Positions 22,716 to 34,943 of a DNA stretch of 64,000 nucleotides are shown one piece after another. The DNA comes from Dipteris shenzhenensis (lineage: Eukaryota > Polypodiophyta > Polypodiopsida > Gleicheniales). The stretch lies in assembly GCA_047967505.1 (NCBI GenBank), contig CM106538.1. The stretch is one strand, 5' to 3'. Under the pieces are notes generated by a model. It did not search any database. It saw only the letters and a list, made by a program, of their open reading frames with translations, and was not told the origin of the DNA. A program made the translations under genes and the position numbers. Each line of letters begins with the position of its first letter. Within the stretch, counting starts at the first letter, position 1.

Positions 22716-25042
22716 GTGGAGTCTGTCAAACATCTTGCTCCACCCATAATTCTCCGTCGGTGGAGAGAGACCGCTAGGCTAACGGGGCAGCCTCGTTGTC
22801 AGAACTAAGGGGTTCAAATGTCCTTGCAGCCTCATTCGGATTTATGCTGTGGGTTAATTCTACAATTTGATGGGTCAGACGGTCTCCTTCCACATGAAGC
22901 CACAAAATCTAACGAACTAATTCAATGTCAAAATGGTGATCATCAAATAGGGCATGTTGTGGCCGTGTATTCTTTGTAAATAGTTCTTCTTGCACAATGC
23001 TGATCTATTGTCACTTCTGGGTCACACGAGCTTGCAGGTTAGCCACCACTAAAACCTCAAGTCGCGATCATGTCACCTGCCATCCCGCCCGGCAATGCTA
23101 ACACAAATGGTGCACCATAAAGGTTGATGCACAACCCACATGTATGAAACTAATGATTAGTTGTGGTGGCCAATGTGTAATACCCTAAGCTATAGGTGCT
23201 ATGGAAAGATAAACTGCATGCATACTCATGCACATGTGAATCACCCTCAGCACTTAGAAAGATAGGAAAGACACAATGTGTAATCCGAATACGTGAACCT
23301 ACATAGAATGATCAAGAGACATGCTTGGTCTCATGGATATACAAAATGGGGTTGCAATCGTTGGCCGAAGGGTTGTGGGTACTTGCGCCTCTATGAATCT
23401 ATTCTAAGCCCGTGATAACCCCACAAACTATTAATGCCTTAACATAATGGGTCGAAGAGGGAGTGCAGGTGTCCCCGAACCTTGCTTCAAGGGTAGAAGA
23501 CAACATCCTAATTGTATCAAAGAGCAATTTGTGTGGTTTTGCAATACCTCTGTGGCCCATACCTGGTGTGTTGATTAGTCTATCTTGGGTGGGCTTGGTC
23601 ATTCACTTGGGGTATGGAAGGTCGCAATTGGGACTTCCAATTAAACACATGAAAAGGAGCACTTGCAACAAGCAAGTTTTGTGCTTGAGGAGGATGATAG
23701 TCTACATGTGGAGGGAGCACACGTGCCAAGGAGTGTTGTAGCAATGAGTCATGTTTATGCAGGCCAAAGGGATAATAGGATAGTATAGTGGAGATCAAAT
23801 TTGAGTAAAGATTTTCAAGTGAGGATTTAGAAGGCTCAGTGCTTGAATGTTGAAATTCTGCAAGCGAAAAAAATTATTCCAAATGAAATGCATCTATTTC
23901 ATGTGCGTATAGAGAGTTCTTGTGCTAAAGGCTTTACATACACAATGACAATCTCAGAGTTTCCATGATCATCTTGCAAGGACTTCATGCAACAAGATGC
24001 AAAGAAAGGGATGTACATTCTGTGCAAACACATCTACTTTGTCATCATGGATGTTTTGGGATTGAGTGACAAAGTGCATGAGCTCATGTACCAAGCTGCA
24101 CTTACAAAGGTTGAATTGCTCCAGGCCTTGGCTTATCGTCAAAGCCAACCAAGTATTAGCAATGGACTTGGTTAAATTTGGAGACCATAGAGGAGACATT
24201 TTGCAAAGTTGGTAGTAGGTATTTGGAATATGTGCATGGGTGTATTAGCAAATTTTTGGAGACTACTTCACAAAAGCCACACTATAGTTCTAATATATCC
24301 ACTAAGGATGTTTCCAGTCCAATAAAGATGTGAGATAAATCTTTTGATTTGCTTGTACATGTGCAAATCCCTTTGATCGGCTTCTTGTCCAAGTATGGTG
24401 CTTTTTGTCTGAGAGAAAAGATTTGTATACATGTAATAGGTAGGGCAAGAAACTATTGCTATTTACCTCTAGAGTTGCAAATTCATAGAGAATTTTTGGA
24501 AATGGTCAAGTTTTCCAAGCAAACATTTGTTATAATGAAGCAAGATATACATAAAAACTTACACCTGCTTTGCACCAAACCACTATCCACCAATAATGAA
24601 AGCGAGGTCCTTCCTGGGCAGGTGTAAACATGGCTATACTTTTTGCCCAAGAGAAAAGGGCTTGACATCAATGATTGCTACTTTTCAAAATTGATAAATG
24701 AACTCCAGTGCTGAATTTGAAAGTGTAGGCCCATTCAAACTTTAGTCTCGCTCGAACGTAGTCCCTCGAATTCTGGTAATCCCTTGTAGAATTCATTTCT
24801 CCCATTTGGAAACATCCACTCAACCCTCTCATGGCCCTAGCTACACATGAACGCATAAATTGATTGAAGTGGTATTTGGAAGAATTGATTGAAGTTGTGT
24901 TTGGAAGAATTGCACAGTTGTGGCAATTTATCGCAGGTCCCTTTTGCTCAAGGTGCTTGCAATATGGCAGAACAACCAAGTAATACACTTTGTTATTATG
25001 GGCATACCGCACATCATTCAAAGTCACCATAGGTCTCACACC
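22716..25042. other. Unassigned stretch after copia A
   Basis: Only short open frames without recognisable domains occur. No repeats of note were seen before the MITE at 25043. Confidence 0.5.
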
Positions 25043-25289
25043 CTCGGGGGGGTCACTATGTATAAACCCTCTATATCACGTGCGTTCAAGGCCTATATTT
25101 AAAGTCCTTTATCTGTAAAAAAATTCATTAATAAGATGTACCCCTTTTCTATACAAATCTGTAAATTTTTTTCAAAACTATTTTAAATAGTCCCTTATGT
25201 ATATTTATTTCTGTAAATTTTAGAAATAAAAAAAATCCTTCTGTTGAACTCACGTGATAGGGTTACATATGATGAGTGAACCCCCCGAG
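25043..25289 (-). mobile_element. 247-bp MITE, copy 2 (inverted)
   Basis: It starts CTCGGGGGGGTCAC and ends GTGAACCCCCCGAG, an almost perfect terminal inverted repeat. CTCACACC flanks both sides (25035-25042 and 25290-25297), giving an 8-bp duplication, or 9 bp with a first-base mismatch. Internally it matches copy 1 (19106-19348) in reverse complement, including TATATCACGTG and the T-rich centre. It has no coding capacity. Confidence 0.92.
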
Positions 25290-27340
25290 CTCACACCATT
25301 CAAATTGGCAATCAGGATAGAGGCTATCATGCCAGTGGAATATGTTGTTCCAAGCCTCTGCATTGCAATCGAAGACAGGCTACTTTTGCAAGAGTCCATG
25401 GAGTTTTGACTTGACAGTCTAGAGAAGTTGGAGGAGGATAGGATGGAAAGTTACTACTTGACATAGGTAGTCCAAGCACAAAGAAAGAGACTTGATGGGA
25501 CTTGGCATCAAAGAAGAAGTTCTTTAAGAAGGGACACTTGGTCCTACTCTTCAACAACTGCATGGGCTGCATGCAAGGAAGCTGAAGATGCAGTGGTCAG
25601 GACCCTTTTGGATCTTTGAGTATTGTGAATTGACTTCTTTCTACTTTGCATATCTATAGGGATGGTGGGTATTACCATGGCCAATGAACGAGTTCCAATT
25701 GCAGAGATATCACCATGAAGACCACCTTAAATGCCCATTCCTAGTCACACGTGAGGTACTCATTCCTTGGATAGGGGTAGGTGCACAGAATCCACCAATG
25801 GCGAGATCATGCACTCCTTGTTGTGATGGTCACTTAACTGCTGGTGATATCTTGAGTTCAGCATCAGTCGTCATGCAGCTCTAAGCTCTAGAATCAGCTA
25901 AGGATAGTTATACCCCTTGTTCATTCCCAATACCTCATACTTGTGCTCGTCCATCTTCTTCCTCATATCCTCGGTTTCCTATTCCTTCATCTCCTACCGA
26001 ATCCTCCTTCCACTTGCAACCTCATGGGCATGGCACTAACACCATTTCTCATAGTAGATGTGCATTCATAACAAACACTCGTGGTCTCCAAATTCCTTAG
26101 CAAGCATGTCATCTGTACATTCTCTTGCGGCTTTAATCAATGGAGGTGGAATAAGTGGTAAATGGAATATTTTTGCCACCAAGTCTTGAGAGACATACTA
26201 ATCTATGGGTAGATATCCTCTCATTTTCACAAGAACATAAATTCATCATCTGCATTAGGGTATCCTCCTCTAGCAATCTATTGCTTGATAGTCTATTACA
26301 CCAATTACCCATAGATAGGCTTGGTTTTGTGGTCCTTGATCATCTAAATAGAATTTGAAATCTAAAAAATGTGAGATTCCAAAAAGTAACCATGAAGCTA
26401 CCTATTCTACCCCACTAGCTTTGATTCAGTTGCTTCTTCTACTTCTTTTGCATTGCCATTACTTTATCCATCTTGATTGCAGGTTATGTGGAGAGATAAA
26501 AGAGACTATATGCTTAAGTGCCATCAATGTAGATACAGTATCATAAATCATTTTTTTGATGTAGACATTGATCTTTTGGCTTCCATAGGAATATTTTCTA
26601 TCTCCATTTTTCTATCTCCATTTGAGAAACTTTGATTGTGCCTCGCATGTTAATAGCTTGAAACTTTGAAGGGATACTTTTTGCACAATAAAGTTCAGGG
26701 TGTGTACCAAGAATATCTTAGACTCACACAAGTTTTGAGTAGCTTTAAATTCAAGTGATTGAACAATGATTGCCACACATGACAAGTGTTATTCATGCAA
26801 CTACAAAGATCCTATATTATTTGTATTGCTTCTACTACCTCAAGTACAGTTATCAACCAGTTGTTCACCATTCTTAACTAGTTGTTGACTATTTTTTACA
26901 GTATTTCCATGATCCCAACATATGGTTTCATCTAGAATCCATTCACTACCATAAGAAAAATAGCAATGTGCAAATATGCTATCCAAATGTACCATATCCT
27001 AGGTTATATATGGCTTCTCAATATGGCCCTTGCCTATACGGCTTGTCAAATATGGCCCAAGTTGCCCCTAAAGGGGTACTCCACAAGGACTATGTTGACT
27101 TTTTACCTTTTTAAAAGACAACACATGATGCAAAATACATGCGAAGTACACATACATGTGGCTTGGGTATAGCAATGTGTGTATAGTACATGGATGATTT
27201 TTCCATCTTAGTTTCATTAAGAAGCAAAAATTTTATATTGCTATCAAAAGTTTGTATGCCTTAATAAAAATAAATATTTGAAACATTCGCTAGATTTTAA
27301 AACTTTTATGTAAAAACGCATTGAACATTGAAAAAGACTA
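25290..27340. other. Unassigned stretch
   Basis: Short unrelated open frames only; no RNA gene, repeat array or recognisable protein was seen. Confidence 0.5.
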
Positions 27341-27341
27341 G

Positions 27342-27956
27342 ATGATGGAGGACCTAAAAAGGGAGAATGCAGAAACCAAAAAGGTGATGCAGGAACTGTG
27401 AGAGAGCTTCAAGGCCAGGAAGGATGGGGCAGAGAGCAGCCGGGGTGGAGAAGAAAGCGAGGTAGCTCTCCAAGCCAAGAAGGATGTAGAGAGCAACCAC
27501 GATGGAGCAAGTTGCAGTAGCCATGGTGGAGCAAGTTGCAGTAGCCATGGTGAGGGTTGTTTTTTCAAAACTGTTACACTATTGGAAGTCCAAAGAGTAA
27601 GCTACAAGACCCTGCAACAAGATTACGATAGGGATGTGCATGAGCTTGCCGTGGCTTTCGACACTTATGAAAAGCAGTCTGTCATCTTGAGAGATTTCCA
27701 AACTAGAGTGGAAGTCTTGGAAATGGCCCATGTTGATGTTTTTGAGAAATTTAAGCAGCTTCAACAGATGCTGAGGGATTCAGATGAAGTTGTTGCACAG
27801 AGTGAGCAAAGAGTGGAGAAGATGAAGGAGAACATCTGCAACCTTAGGATGAGGGAGGAAGGAATCAAGAAGCAACTTCATCATATACAGAGCAAGACTG
27901 TGCTATTGACGGCAGCCACAATAGTTAAATTGGATGCCTATCCTGCTATGCAGTAG
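27342..27956 (+). CDS. Coiled-coil protein of unknown function (broken by TGA)
   Basis: One frame from ATG 27342 to TAG 27956 reads MMEDLKRENAETKKVM, is stopped by TGA at 27399, then stays open for about 180 residues. Residues after 27582 form a long heptad-rich coiled coil (QVRVEVLEMAHVD...EKFKQLQQMLRDSDEVV). A 24-nt unit encoding GASCSSHG is present twice near 27510. No known domain is recognised. The single stop could be a pseudogene mark or a sequence error; translation from 27582 would avoid it. It may belong to an unidentified transposon together with the basic ORF at 28150. Confidence 0.45.
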
Positions 27957-28149
27957 GGTCCAAAATCCTTGGTCTGCCATACCCCCATCATAGATGACTG
28001 CATGATCCAATGTCTTGCGTGCTACCACCTTGTACATGTTTTTTGCTTTGGGGTGTTTGCATATATGCAAAATCGCTATGTAGAGAATGCCATTTGCCAT
28101 TGCCCAGGTCACAGGATCAAATGTGCCTTCTTGCTATAGGTATCTACGA

Positions 28150-28535
28150 TGAGAAAGTAGATGCTGCAGCTCAATTTGCCATTTGGGCAAAAGATGCAAA
28201 AAACAAGGAGCTTAAATTGAAGAAGGCCAAGATTGACTACGAGGAAAAGGAGCCTAAAGGGAGAAACCAGGCCCCTTCAAGAAAGGAGCAAGAGGGGCCG
28301 ACGAACCTGCAAACAGGAAGCTCAAATCAAGGAAAGAGAAAGCGGCATGAAGGGAGGGGTCGGGCCCATGAAGGAAGGAACCAGCCCCATTATGGAAAGG
28401 AGTAAGGAAAGGAGCAAGGAGGGCCGAGCCTATAATAAGGGAGCTCGACAAGGTGACCTACTCAAAGCAATGTGGAACCATCCCCCTGAAGGAAAGGAGT
28501 CCTTGAGATGTAATCTGAAGGAAAGGAGCCTTTGA
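28150..28535 (+). CDS. Basic, low-complexity ORF of unknown function
   Basis: A stretch rich in Lys, Glu, Arg and Gly (KDAKNKELKLKKAKIDYEEKE...) in overlapping frames, built partly from repeats of GAAAGGAG. It follows the coiled-coil ORF by 200 bp and may be its continuation after an intron. It may equally be a purine-rich repeat with no coding role. Confidence 0.3.
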
Positions 28536-28647
28536 GATGTAATCTGTGTGTAATCTATTGAATTATTAATCTTCTCTAGAGTTTACTTGGGCAATGTTTT
28601 CTCAGTTATGTGACTAGATAGTGTCCTTTGACATGCCAAGGACCATA

Positions 28648-28815
28648 ATGTGAGATGAAAGATTTTGATTTGACAACTAATATGAGATGATAGATTTTGA
28701 TTAGATCACTAATGTGAGACTGAAAGATTTCGATTAGTCAACTAATGTGAGATGAAAGATTTCTATTAGACAACTAATGTGAGACAAAAGATTTCGATTA
28801 GACAACTAACATGAG
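28648..28815. repeat. Five degenerate 32-bp tandem units
   Basis: The unit is roughly ATGTGAGATGAAAGATTTCG then ATTAGACAACTA, repeated about five times from 28648 to 28815 with several differences between units. Spacing is about 32-33 bp with no unique spacers. Confidence 0.88.
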
Positions 28816-29122
28816 ACTTAAGAATGATAAGGTCGGGCTCAATGAACTCTCTTCTTATTTAAGTGCAGTGCAGACACAACTAAGAGCCCATTATGAAATG
28901 TAGCCCCAAAACTTTGTACACCAATCCACCTACTGCGAATCTATGGCATACCCAAAAGACTTTGGAATGATTTTGTTCTATGTGAAAATGAGGTTGGATG
29001 ACCTACTCACAGAAATAGACCCAGAGAAGAAGGAGGAAAATAGCTACAAGGAGGACATGCTTCAATGGTGGGTGTATTTCTTGGAGTCGGCATAGACGGT
29101 GAATATTAATTTCCACCACAAA

Positions 29123-29268
29123 TGACTAATTGTACACTAGATTTAGTTGAAAATATAGAAACTATTTTAGGGCTAGGGTTAGGGCATCTAACCCTTTCCT
29201 TTATAGCACTCTATTGGGTTAGTGCTACTCACATAGGATCACATGATGTTGAGCGTGATCTCTTAACA
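29123..29268 (-). repeat. Copia B 3' LTR (short)
   Basis: On the plus strand the LTR runs from TGACTAATTGTA to CTCTTAACA; on the coding strand it starts TGTTAAGAG and ends TTAGTCA. It is 146 bp. The same borders occur in copy D (54043-54195). Just inside it, CTTGAGGGAAGG on the coding strand is the polypurine tract. It contains telomere-like TAGGGTTAGGG. Confidence 0.75.
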
Positions 29269-29392
29269 CCTTCCCTCAAGATCAACATCCTTCCCTCAAG
29301 ATGATGATTCTGGGGAATCGAAGAAGGACTGAACATTACATTCCATCACACCCCTTTAATGGGAATGTCCTTCCTATGCGTCAAACCAAGAG

Positions 29393-29940
29393 CTAGTTGG
29401 TGTTTCTCGAATAGCTCTTTACCGAGTGGTTTGGTAAAGATATTTGCAACATTCTCGGTTTGGTAAAGATATTTGCAACATTCTCTTTGCTATTACAAAG
29501 CTGCAGTGTGATGTCACCAAGTAACACTCTTTCTCTGATGAAGTGCTCTTTGACATCAATGTGCTTTGTCTTGGAGTGATATACTGGATTCTTGGCCAAT
29601 GCTTTCTGAGCCATATAGCCTCACATGCACTTGTAATGATTGCTTCAGTCGAACACAAAGAAACAATTGGTTGTTTGTTTGAAAACCATGATATAGCACC
29701 TTGACCAAGGAAAAATGCATATCCTTGTGTGGATCTCCTGGTATCATGATCTCTAGCATAGTCATTGTCACAGTATCCATGCAACCTTGGATGACTTCCT
29801 GTGTATTCTATCCCAAACTATCTTGTACCTCTGATGTATCTCAAGACTCTTTTGGCTGCATTCCAATGAGACTGTTTTGTATTTTCCATAAACTGTGCTA
29901 GTGAGCTTACTACATAACAAATCTCTAGTTGTGTGATAGT
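29393..29940 (-). pseudogene. Copia B RNase H
   Basis: Encodes RNase H parts: HGYCDNDYARDHDTRRSTQGYAFFLG, SWFSNKQP and the terminal KTKHIDVKEHFIRERVLLGDI. A 33-bp tandem duplication near 29430-29485 (GGTTTGGTAAAGATATTTGC twice) repeats codons of the 'NIFTKPL' end. It is spread over three frames. Confidence 0.85.
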
Positions 29941-29964
29941 CAGATATATAAGAGATTTGATGAG

Positions 29965-30702
29965 CTACCTGTAGTACCTATCATTGACTGTAGGCTTTTT
30001 TGAATCTTTAGTAAGTTTCAAACTCTGTTCCATGGGAGTGGTTACAATCTTGCAATTTGCCATATGAAACTTCTTCAGAAGGCTGTCAACATACTTGAGC
30101 TGACTCATGAAAGTGTTGTTTGAATCTCTCCAGAACTCAATTCCAAGACAATAGTGCATAAGTCCAAGATCTTTCATGTCAAACTCTGCAGATAAGTCTT
30201 GTTTTAACTTTTTGATGGAGCTATCCTTGCTTCCTGTCACAATCAGATCATCTACGTACAAAAGTGCAATAGTAATGTCTTCCCCTTGAACTTTATAGTA
30301 AAGAGTATGATCTACATTGGATTTCATGTATCCCAGATCAGCAAAATACTTGTCGATTTTGCTGTACCAACTTTTGGGTGCTTGCTTTAAGCCATAGAGA
30401 CTCTTCTTGAGATGGCAAAACTTATTCTCCTTTCCTAGTTCAACATAACCTCCTGGTTGTTGCATGTAGACTTCCTCATCTAGGTAACCATTGAGCAATG
30501 CATTATTGACATCGAGTTGGTACACATTCCATCTATTGAGTGTCGCTAGTGATATCAAGAATTGTATGGAATCCATCTTTGCTATTGGAGCATAAGTCTC
30601 ATCATAGTCTTGACCATATTGCTGTGCAAATCCTTTTGCAACTAGTCTGGCTTTGTATCTTTGAATACTTCCATCTGATTGTACTTCATTTTGTATACCC
30701 AT
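29965..30702 (-). pseudogene. Copia B reverse transcriptase, open
   Basis: An uninterrupted 245-codon frame covers most of the RT: YKARLVAKGFAQ, YDETYAPIAKM, QLDVNNALLNGYLDEEVYMQQPGGY, SLYGLKQAPKSWY and the catalytic LLYVDDLIVTG. It ends just before the RNase H linker. All the usual RT motifs look intact, unlike its surroundings, but it is not joined to an intact polyprotein. Confidence 0.9.
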
Positions 30703-30962
30703 TTATTTGCTATGGCCTTCTTTCCTAGTGGAATGTCGCATAATTCTTAAGTATTATTATGATACAAAGCATCCATTTCTTCATTCATAGTAGTTTGCCA
30801 TTCTAGCTTGTCTACTGCATTTTTGAAGTACACTGGCTCTTCTGTAGCCATGATGGTAGTCATAAGAGCATAGTTGGTGGTTTCAACCTGAATTGCTTTG
30901 CCTTTCTGAGCATATGTCAATTTGGTTGGAGGTTTGCTTTCCCTAGTAGACCGTTTGAGCTG

Positions 30963-31730
30963 CTATGGCTCTGCTTGGGGTGTTTTTGGCAATTCTTGCT
31001 CTTCTTCATCAACCATTTCTGTAGATGACTGTGAAGTCAATGCTTCTATGTCCTGTGTATTTGAGGTTTTCCATTCTGATTCCTCATCAAAGATTACATC
31101 TCTGGAGATAATGACCTTGCGGTTGAGGGGACCATACAACTTGTATGCTTTGCTTTCTTCACTGTAGCCAACCATGATGCATTTGCATGACTTTGCAACA
31201 AATTTCCTGCGATGATCATCATAAATGTGGGCATACGCTATGCAACCAAATATGTGGAGATGCCCAATGTGTGGCTTGTGTCTAGTGAGTGCTTCATAAG
31301 GTGTCATACCTTGTATCAGTTTGATAGGAAGCTGATTAAGCAAATAGTTTGCAGTGGCTATTACTTCTACCCAATACTGATTCGAAAGATGCTTCTCACT
31401 AAGCATGTCTGCTAAAGTATCATTCTTTGTTTCAGTTCTTGCATTCTGTTGAGGAGTATCTGCACAAGTGAATTGTCTTTAAATGCCGTGACTTTTGCAA
31501 AAGTTCATGAATGTTGAAGACATATATTCACCTCCTTTGTTTGATCTCATGACTTTGATCTTTCTGCCTGTCTGGTTTTCTACCATGGCTTTGAATTCTT
31601 GAAATTTGGAAAACACTTCAGATTTCTCATTCAGAAAGTAGACCCAACAATATCTATTGTAGTCATCGATGAAAGTCAAGTAGTAAAGTGAACCATTGAT
31701 GCTGCGGGTCTAGGCATAACCCCATACATC
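30963..31730 (-). pseudogene. Copia B integrase
   Basis: The core is at 31679-31479 ([28 protein letters not shown]) and the C-terminal part at 31406-30963 (LSEKHLSNQYWVEVIATANYLLN, IFGCIAYAHIYDDHRRK, VIFDEESEW). The stretch between is frame-broken near 31480. The catalytic Glu segment is present. Confidence 0.85.
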
Positions 31731-32335
31731 TGTGTGTATCAAATCAAGAATACCTCATGCTCGAGAGGTGCTTCTGCTGAAGTTGGTTCGCTTTTGTTTG
31801 CTGAAGCAGCATGCTTTGCAAACTTTTCCAAGAAACTATAGCTTTGGTATCCTGATTGCCATATTCTGATTCCTGAGATCTAACAAGCTCTTGAAATTGA
31901 CATGATCATATCTCTTGTGCCATTTTGCAGATAGTGGCATCTATTGTGGTTGAGCTAACATGGCATGCTTTTTTGGTACTATAGCTAGCATTCTGTACAA
32001 GCGTCCTTCCTTGATACCTTTTCCTACTATAGCTGATATCTTCTGGATTTGTCTCTGACAGTGCGTTCACCTCCGTCGAAGATGACTCTATAGTTGTGTT
32101 TTGTCATTTGACCTATTGACAGGAGGTTCTTGCTACGTTTTAGAATATAAAGTACATCTTTTACCAAGCCTTTCATACCAGTGAAATTGTTCATAGGGAT
32201 AATGCATGTCCCTTGAAATGGATTCAGTGTATTATCTATTGTCTAGATGACATTCTTTTGTCCTTCTAATGGTTTCATCTCTGTGAACCATTCCTAATGA
32301 TTTGTCATGTGAGATGATGCATTGCTGTCGATGTA

Positions 32336-33528
32336 CTAAGGATCTTGGTCTCCTTGGTTGACTTGATAGCTGAAATCATCTTTTGGATTACAATCCATGT
32401 CTAGGTGCACTGTATCAGTATTATGCATTTCTTTGTTTGCAAGAAACATATTCCCATGTTCATTTGCAAAATGATTGTGACTAGAATGTCCACCACAATG
32501 ATTTCCTCTGCCATAAAAATTCCCTCGATTACTGTTGGATTGACCGCCTTGGTCGTACTGCTTTTTGTGGCAATCTCTTTCATAGTGTCCAAACTTATGA
32601 TAGTAGTTGCCTAGATGTTTGACACGTTGGTGGATGCATTCCCTCATCCTTAAAATCTTCCTCAATTGGAATGATTTCCTCTTTGTTGATTTTGATATTG
32701 CTGAGGATGCTGCTGATGTTGATTCTGACTTTATTGATGATGACCACTTCTTTGGAATGATCTACCTCTGCCTCTACTTCTGTCTGAAGCTGTGAATTCC
32801 TGATCATTAGGATGACCTTTGGGTGCTTGAGTGGCCTGAGTCCTGAGTTCTTCACTAAGTATGATTGATTGAAGTTCTTCCAATGTCGGAATTTGCCATA
32901 GGATGGCAATACTCTAGACTAGATTCTTGTATCCCTCTCGTAGTCCATTCAGGATGACTTGAATAATTTTTGCTGGATTCATAGTCTCTCTTGCCACTGC
33001 TACAAGTTGATTATTGTAGTTTTTAATTATGAGTATGTAAGCATGACCTGTTTTGTTGATGTTGTGAAAACTCTGGTTGATTTGGTTTCTCAGTGTGACA
33101 AATCTTGGATGTGTTCTTGGACTCGTAGAGAGCTGCGAACATATCCCATGCTTCTTTCGATGTCTTGACGATTTTGAGCTGTCCTAGCATGACATCTTGC
33201 ACATTTTGCCTGATCAGATGATATGCATACTTATCTTTCTTATCCCATTCTACCTAAGCTCAGGCAATGGCAGGATCTGCTACAGGCGCAGAAACTAATT
33301 GTGTAGTTGGATATCCCACTATAGATCCCGTTGCTCGTGCTGTGACAACAGGTGGAGTATAGAGCTACTGCTGGCTGGATCATCCAATGGTCTAGGTGTA
33401 GATCCATCAACATACTCCCATTTGTCCTGAAGTACAAGAATGGTATCCATTCAGCATTTCCATGTGCCATAATTGGAGTTGTCTAGCCTAACAAATGCCT
33501 CCAGATTGAAGTTGCTAGTCGTAGACAT
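32336..33528 (-). pseudogene. Copia B gag and protease start
   Basis: The ATG at 33528 begins MSTTSNFNLEAFVRLD, typical of copia gag. Downstream come the gag helical core, a Gln/Arg-rich linker and a knuckle (YYHKFGHYERDCHKKQ, first Cys lost in this reading). The protease motif near 32340-32300 reads IDSNASSHMT, with Asn for Gly after the catalytic Asp-Ser. Many stops break the frame. Confidence 0.8.
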
Positions 33529-33769
33529 GGTGCAAGAAATGTACTCAAAGTGTCGTGAAAAACATTGTCTGAATCAACTACAAAACACTGACTGTAGCAA
33601 GTGAAATTTAAACTATCGATGAAGGTAGAACTGCAATATAATTTGAGTCCTGACAATGTGCATGGTCTTCAATCTCTCCATTGTCTCCTCCTTTGGCTCC
33701 CTAAAAATTTTTAATGCAACAAGCTAGACTAGCAGAAATACTAAGTTGTACAAATTCCCTCTTTTTTAG

Positions 33770-34020
33770 ACAAGGCTCTCAACAAGCAATGGCTGGATGT
33801 AATCTTTTGGCCTCTAAGGCTCTCAATAATCTTTTGGCTCACTGGATGTAATGCTTTGGTCTCTAAGGCTCTCAACAATTGCTGAGTTTTTATTACATTT
33901 ATGTAATCTCTTTTTGTTCAATTTAAGGCTCTCAATATGCACTATTGTTAACTTTTATATTTGAATGGTTATGGGCCGATAGTTGTAATCTTTTGGACTT
34001 TAAGGCTCTCATTGTCGAGT
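33770..34020. repeat. Degenerate repeats of an AAGGCTCTCAA unit
   Basis: AGGCTCTCA occurs at least six times in 250 bp, often preceded by TAATCTTTTGGCCTCT or TGTAATGCTTTGGTCTCT. The spacing is irregular. No coding role was seen. The block lies between copia B and the TWD1 gene. Confidence 0.8.
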
Positions 34021-34847
34021 TTTATAAATGTAAGATCCTCTGTTCAATCTTAATAACCTGTTATTGGACGTAAATGTACATTGTAATCTCTTACCCTTGT
34101 CCTTTATAAGATGAGAAATCCACCTAGATACCCTTTATGAAGTGCACGTACAAGAATTTTGCAAAGTACATCGCCACTTCATTATGGTGTGGCACCTTCC
34201 CATATATCTACATATATATCTGCCTAGCATTTTGTTGAATCCGTTAATTTCGGCAATTTGTTATCTTCTATCTCTCGTGCTGGTCCAAAGCTTGGGTGGG
34301 GTGCTTCCACCTCCCTCCTACATCTCGTTTGCTCCAAACCCGAGCGAAGTTATCACGATCTGAGTGAAGCTATCATGGTGAAACTCAAGAGCTACCACGT
34401 TTGCACATGTTCGCTCCGAACCAGAGTTGGGTTATGAGGTTGATTCATGTGGGTTGATGAACTAGAGGGCATCACGTCCTCTCAAGCAAGTCCTTTTTTG
34501 CCTGGTCAACTTGCTTGCTCAAGTGAACTGGGGCTTGTCCACGTTGGGCCAAAGTTGGGTTAGCAAGTGTCCACTCTGAATGAGAGCCGGGTGATGATGG
34601 CCACGGGGCTCCGAAGGTCATGTTGACGGGCGCAAACCAAGGTTGGGTTGTGATGTGAGCACTCAAGTGAGAGGTGGGTTATGATGTGATGGTCTAACAA
34701 GCAAGTACTTAAATGTCTCAAGAGAGTAATGTGGATTGAAGATGCTCTGTGAGCTTGTGTTGCAGCCATGGCTCTCTGACCTTGCATCTTCATCCTCCTC
34801 TTGCCTAACTCCCTTCCCCCTTAGCATCCATTGCTCTGCACTTCACC

Positions 34848-34909
34848 ATGAACCAGCAAGCCACTCGCCCAGAAATCCAGCAAGATGAATCAGAGTCCTC
34901 CGATGGTTT

Positions 34910-34943
<34 letters not shown>

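Larger units (their letters stand above)
29123..33528 (-). mobile_element. Ty1/copia element B
   Basis: On the minus strand the order is gag (ATG at 33528), CCHC knuckle, protease, gag-pre-integrase, integrase, RT, RNase H, polypurine tract and a 3' LTR at 29268-29123. It is the fullest copy of the family shared with A (18.3-22.7 kb) and D (54.0-55.8 kb). The protease motif reads DSN instead of DSG, and there are many stops. A 5' LTR and primer-binding site were not found to the right of 33528, so the copy is truncated there. Confidence 0.88.

Noticed and set aside
28648-28815. CRISPR-like array
   Set aside because: Units are directly abutting with no unique spacers, in a plant nuclear context.
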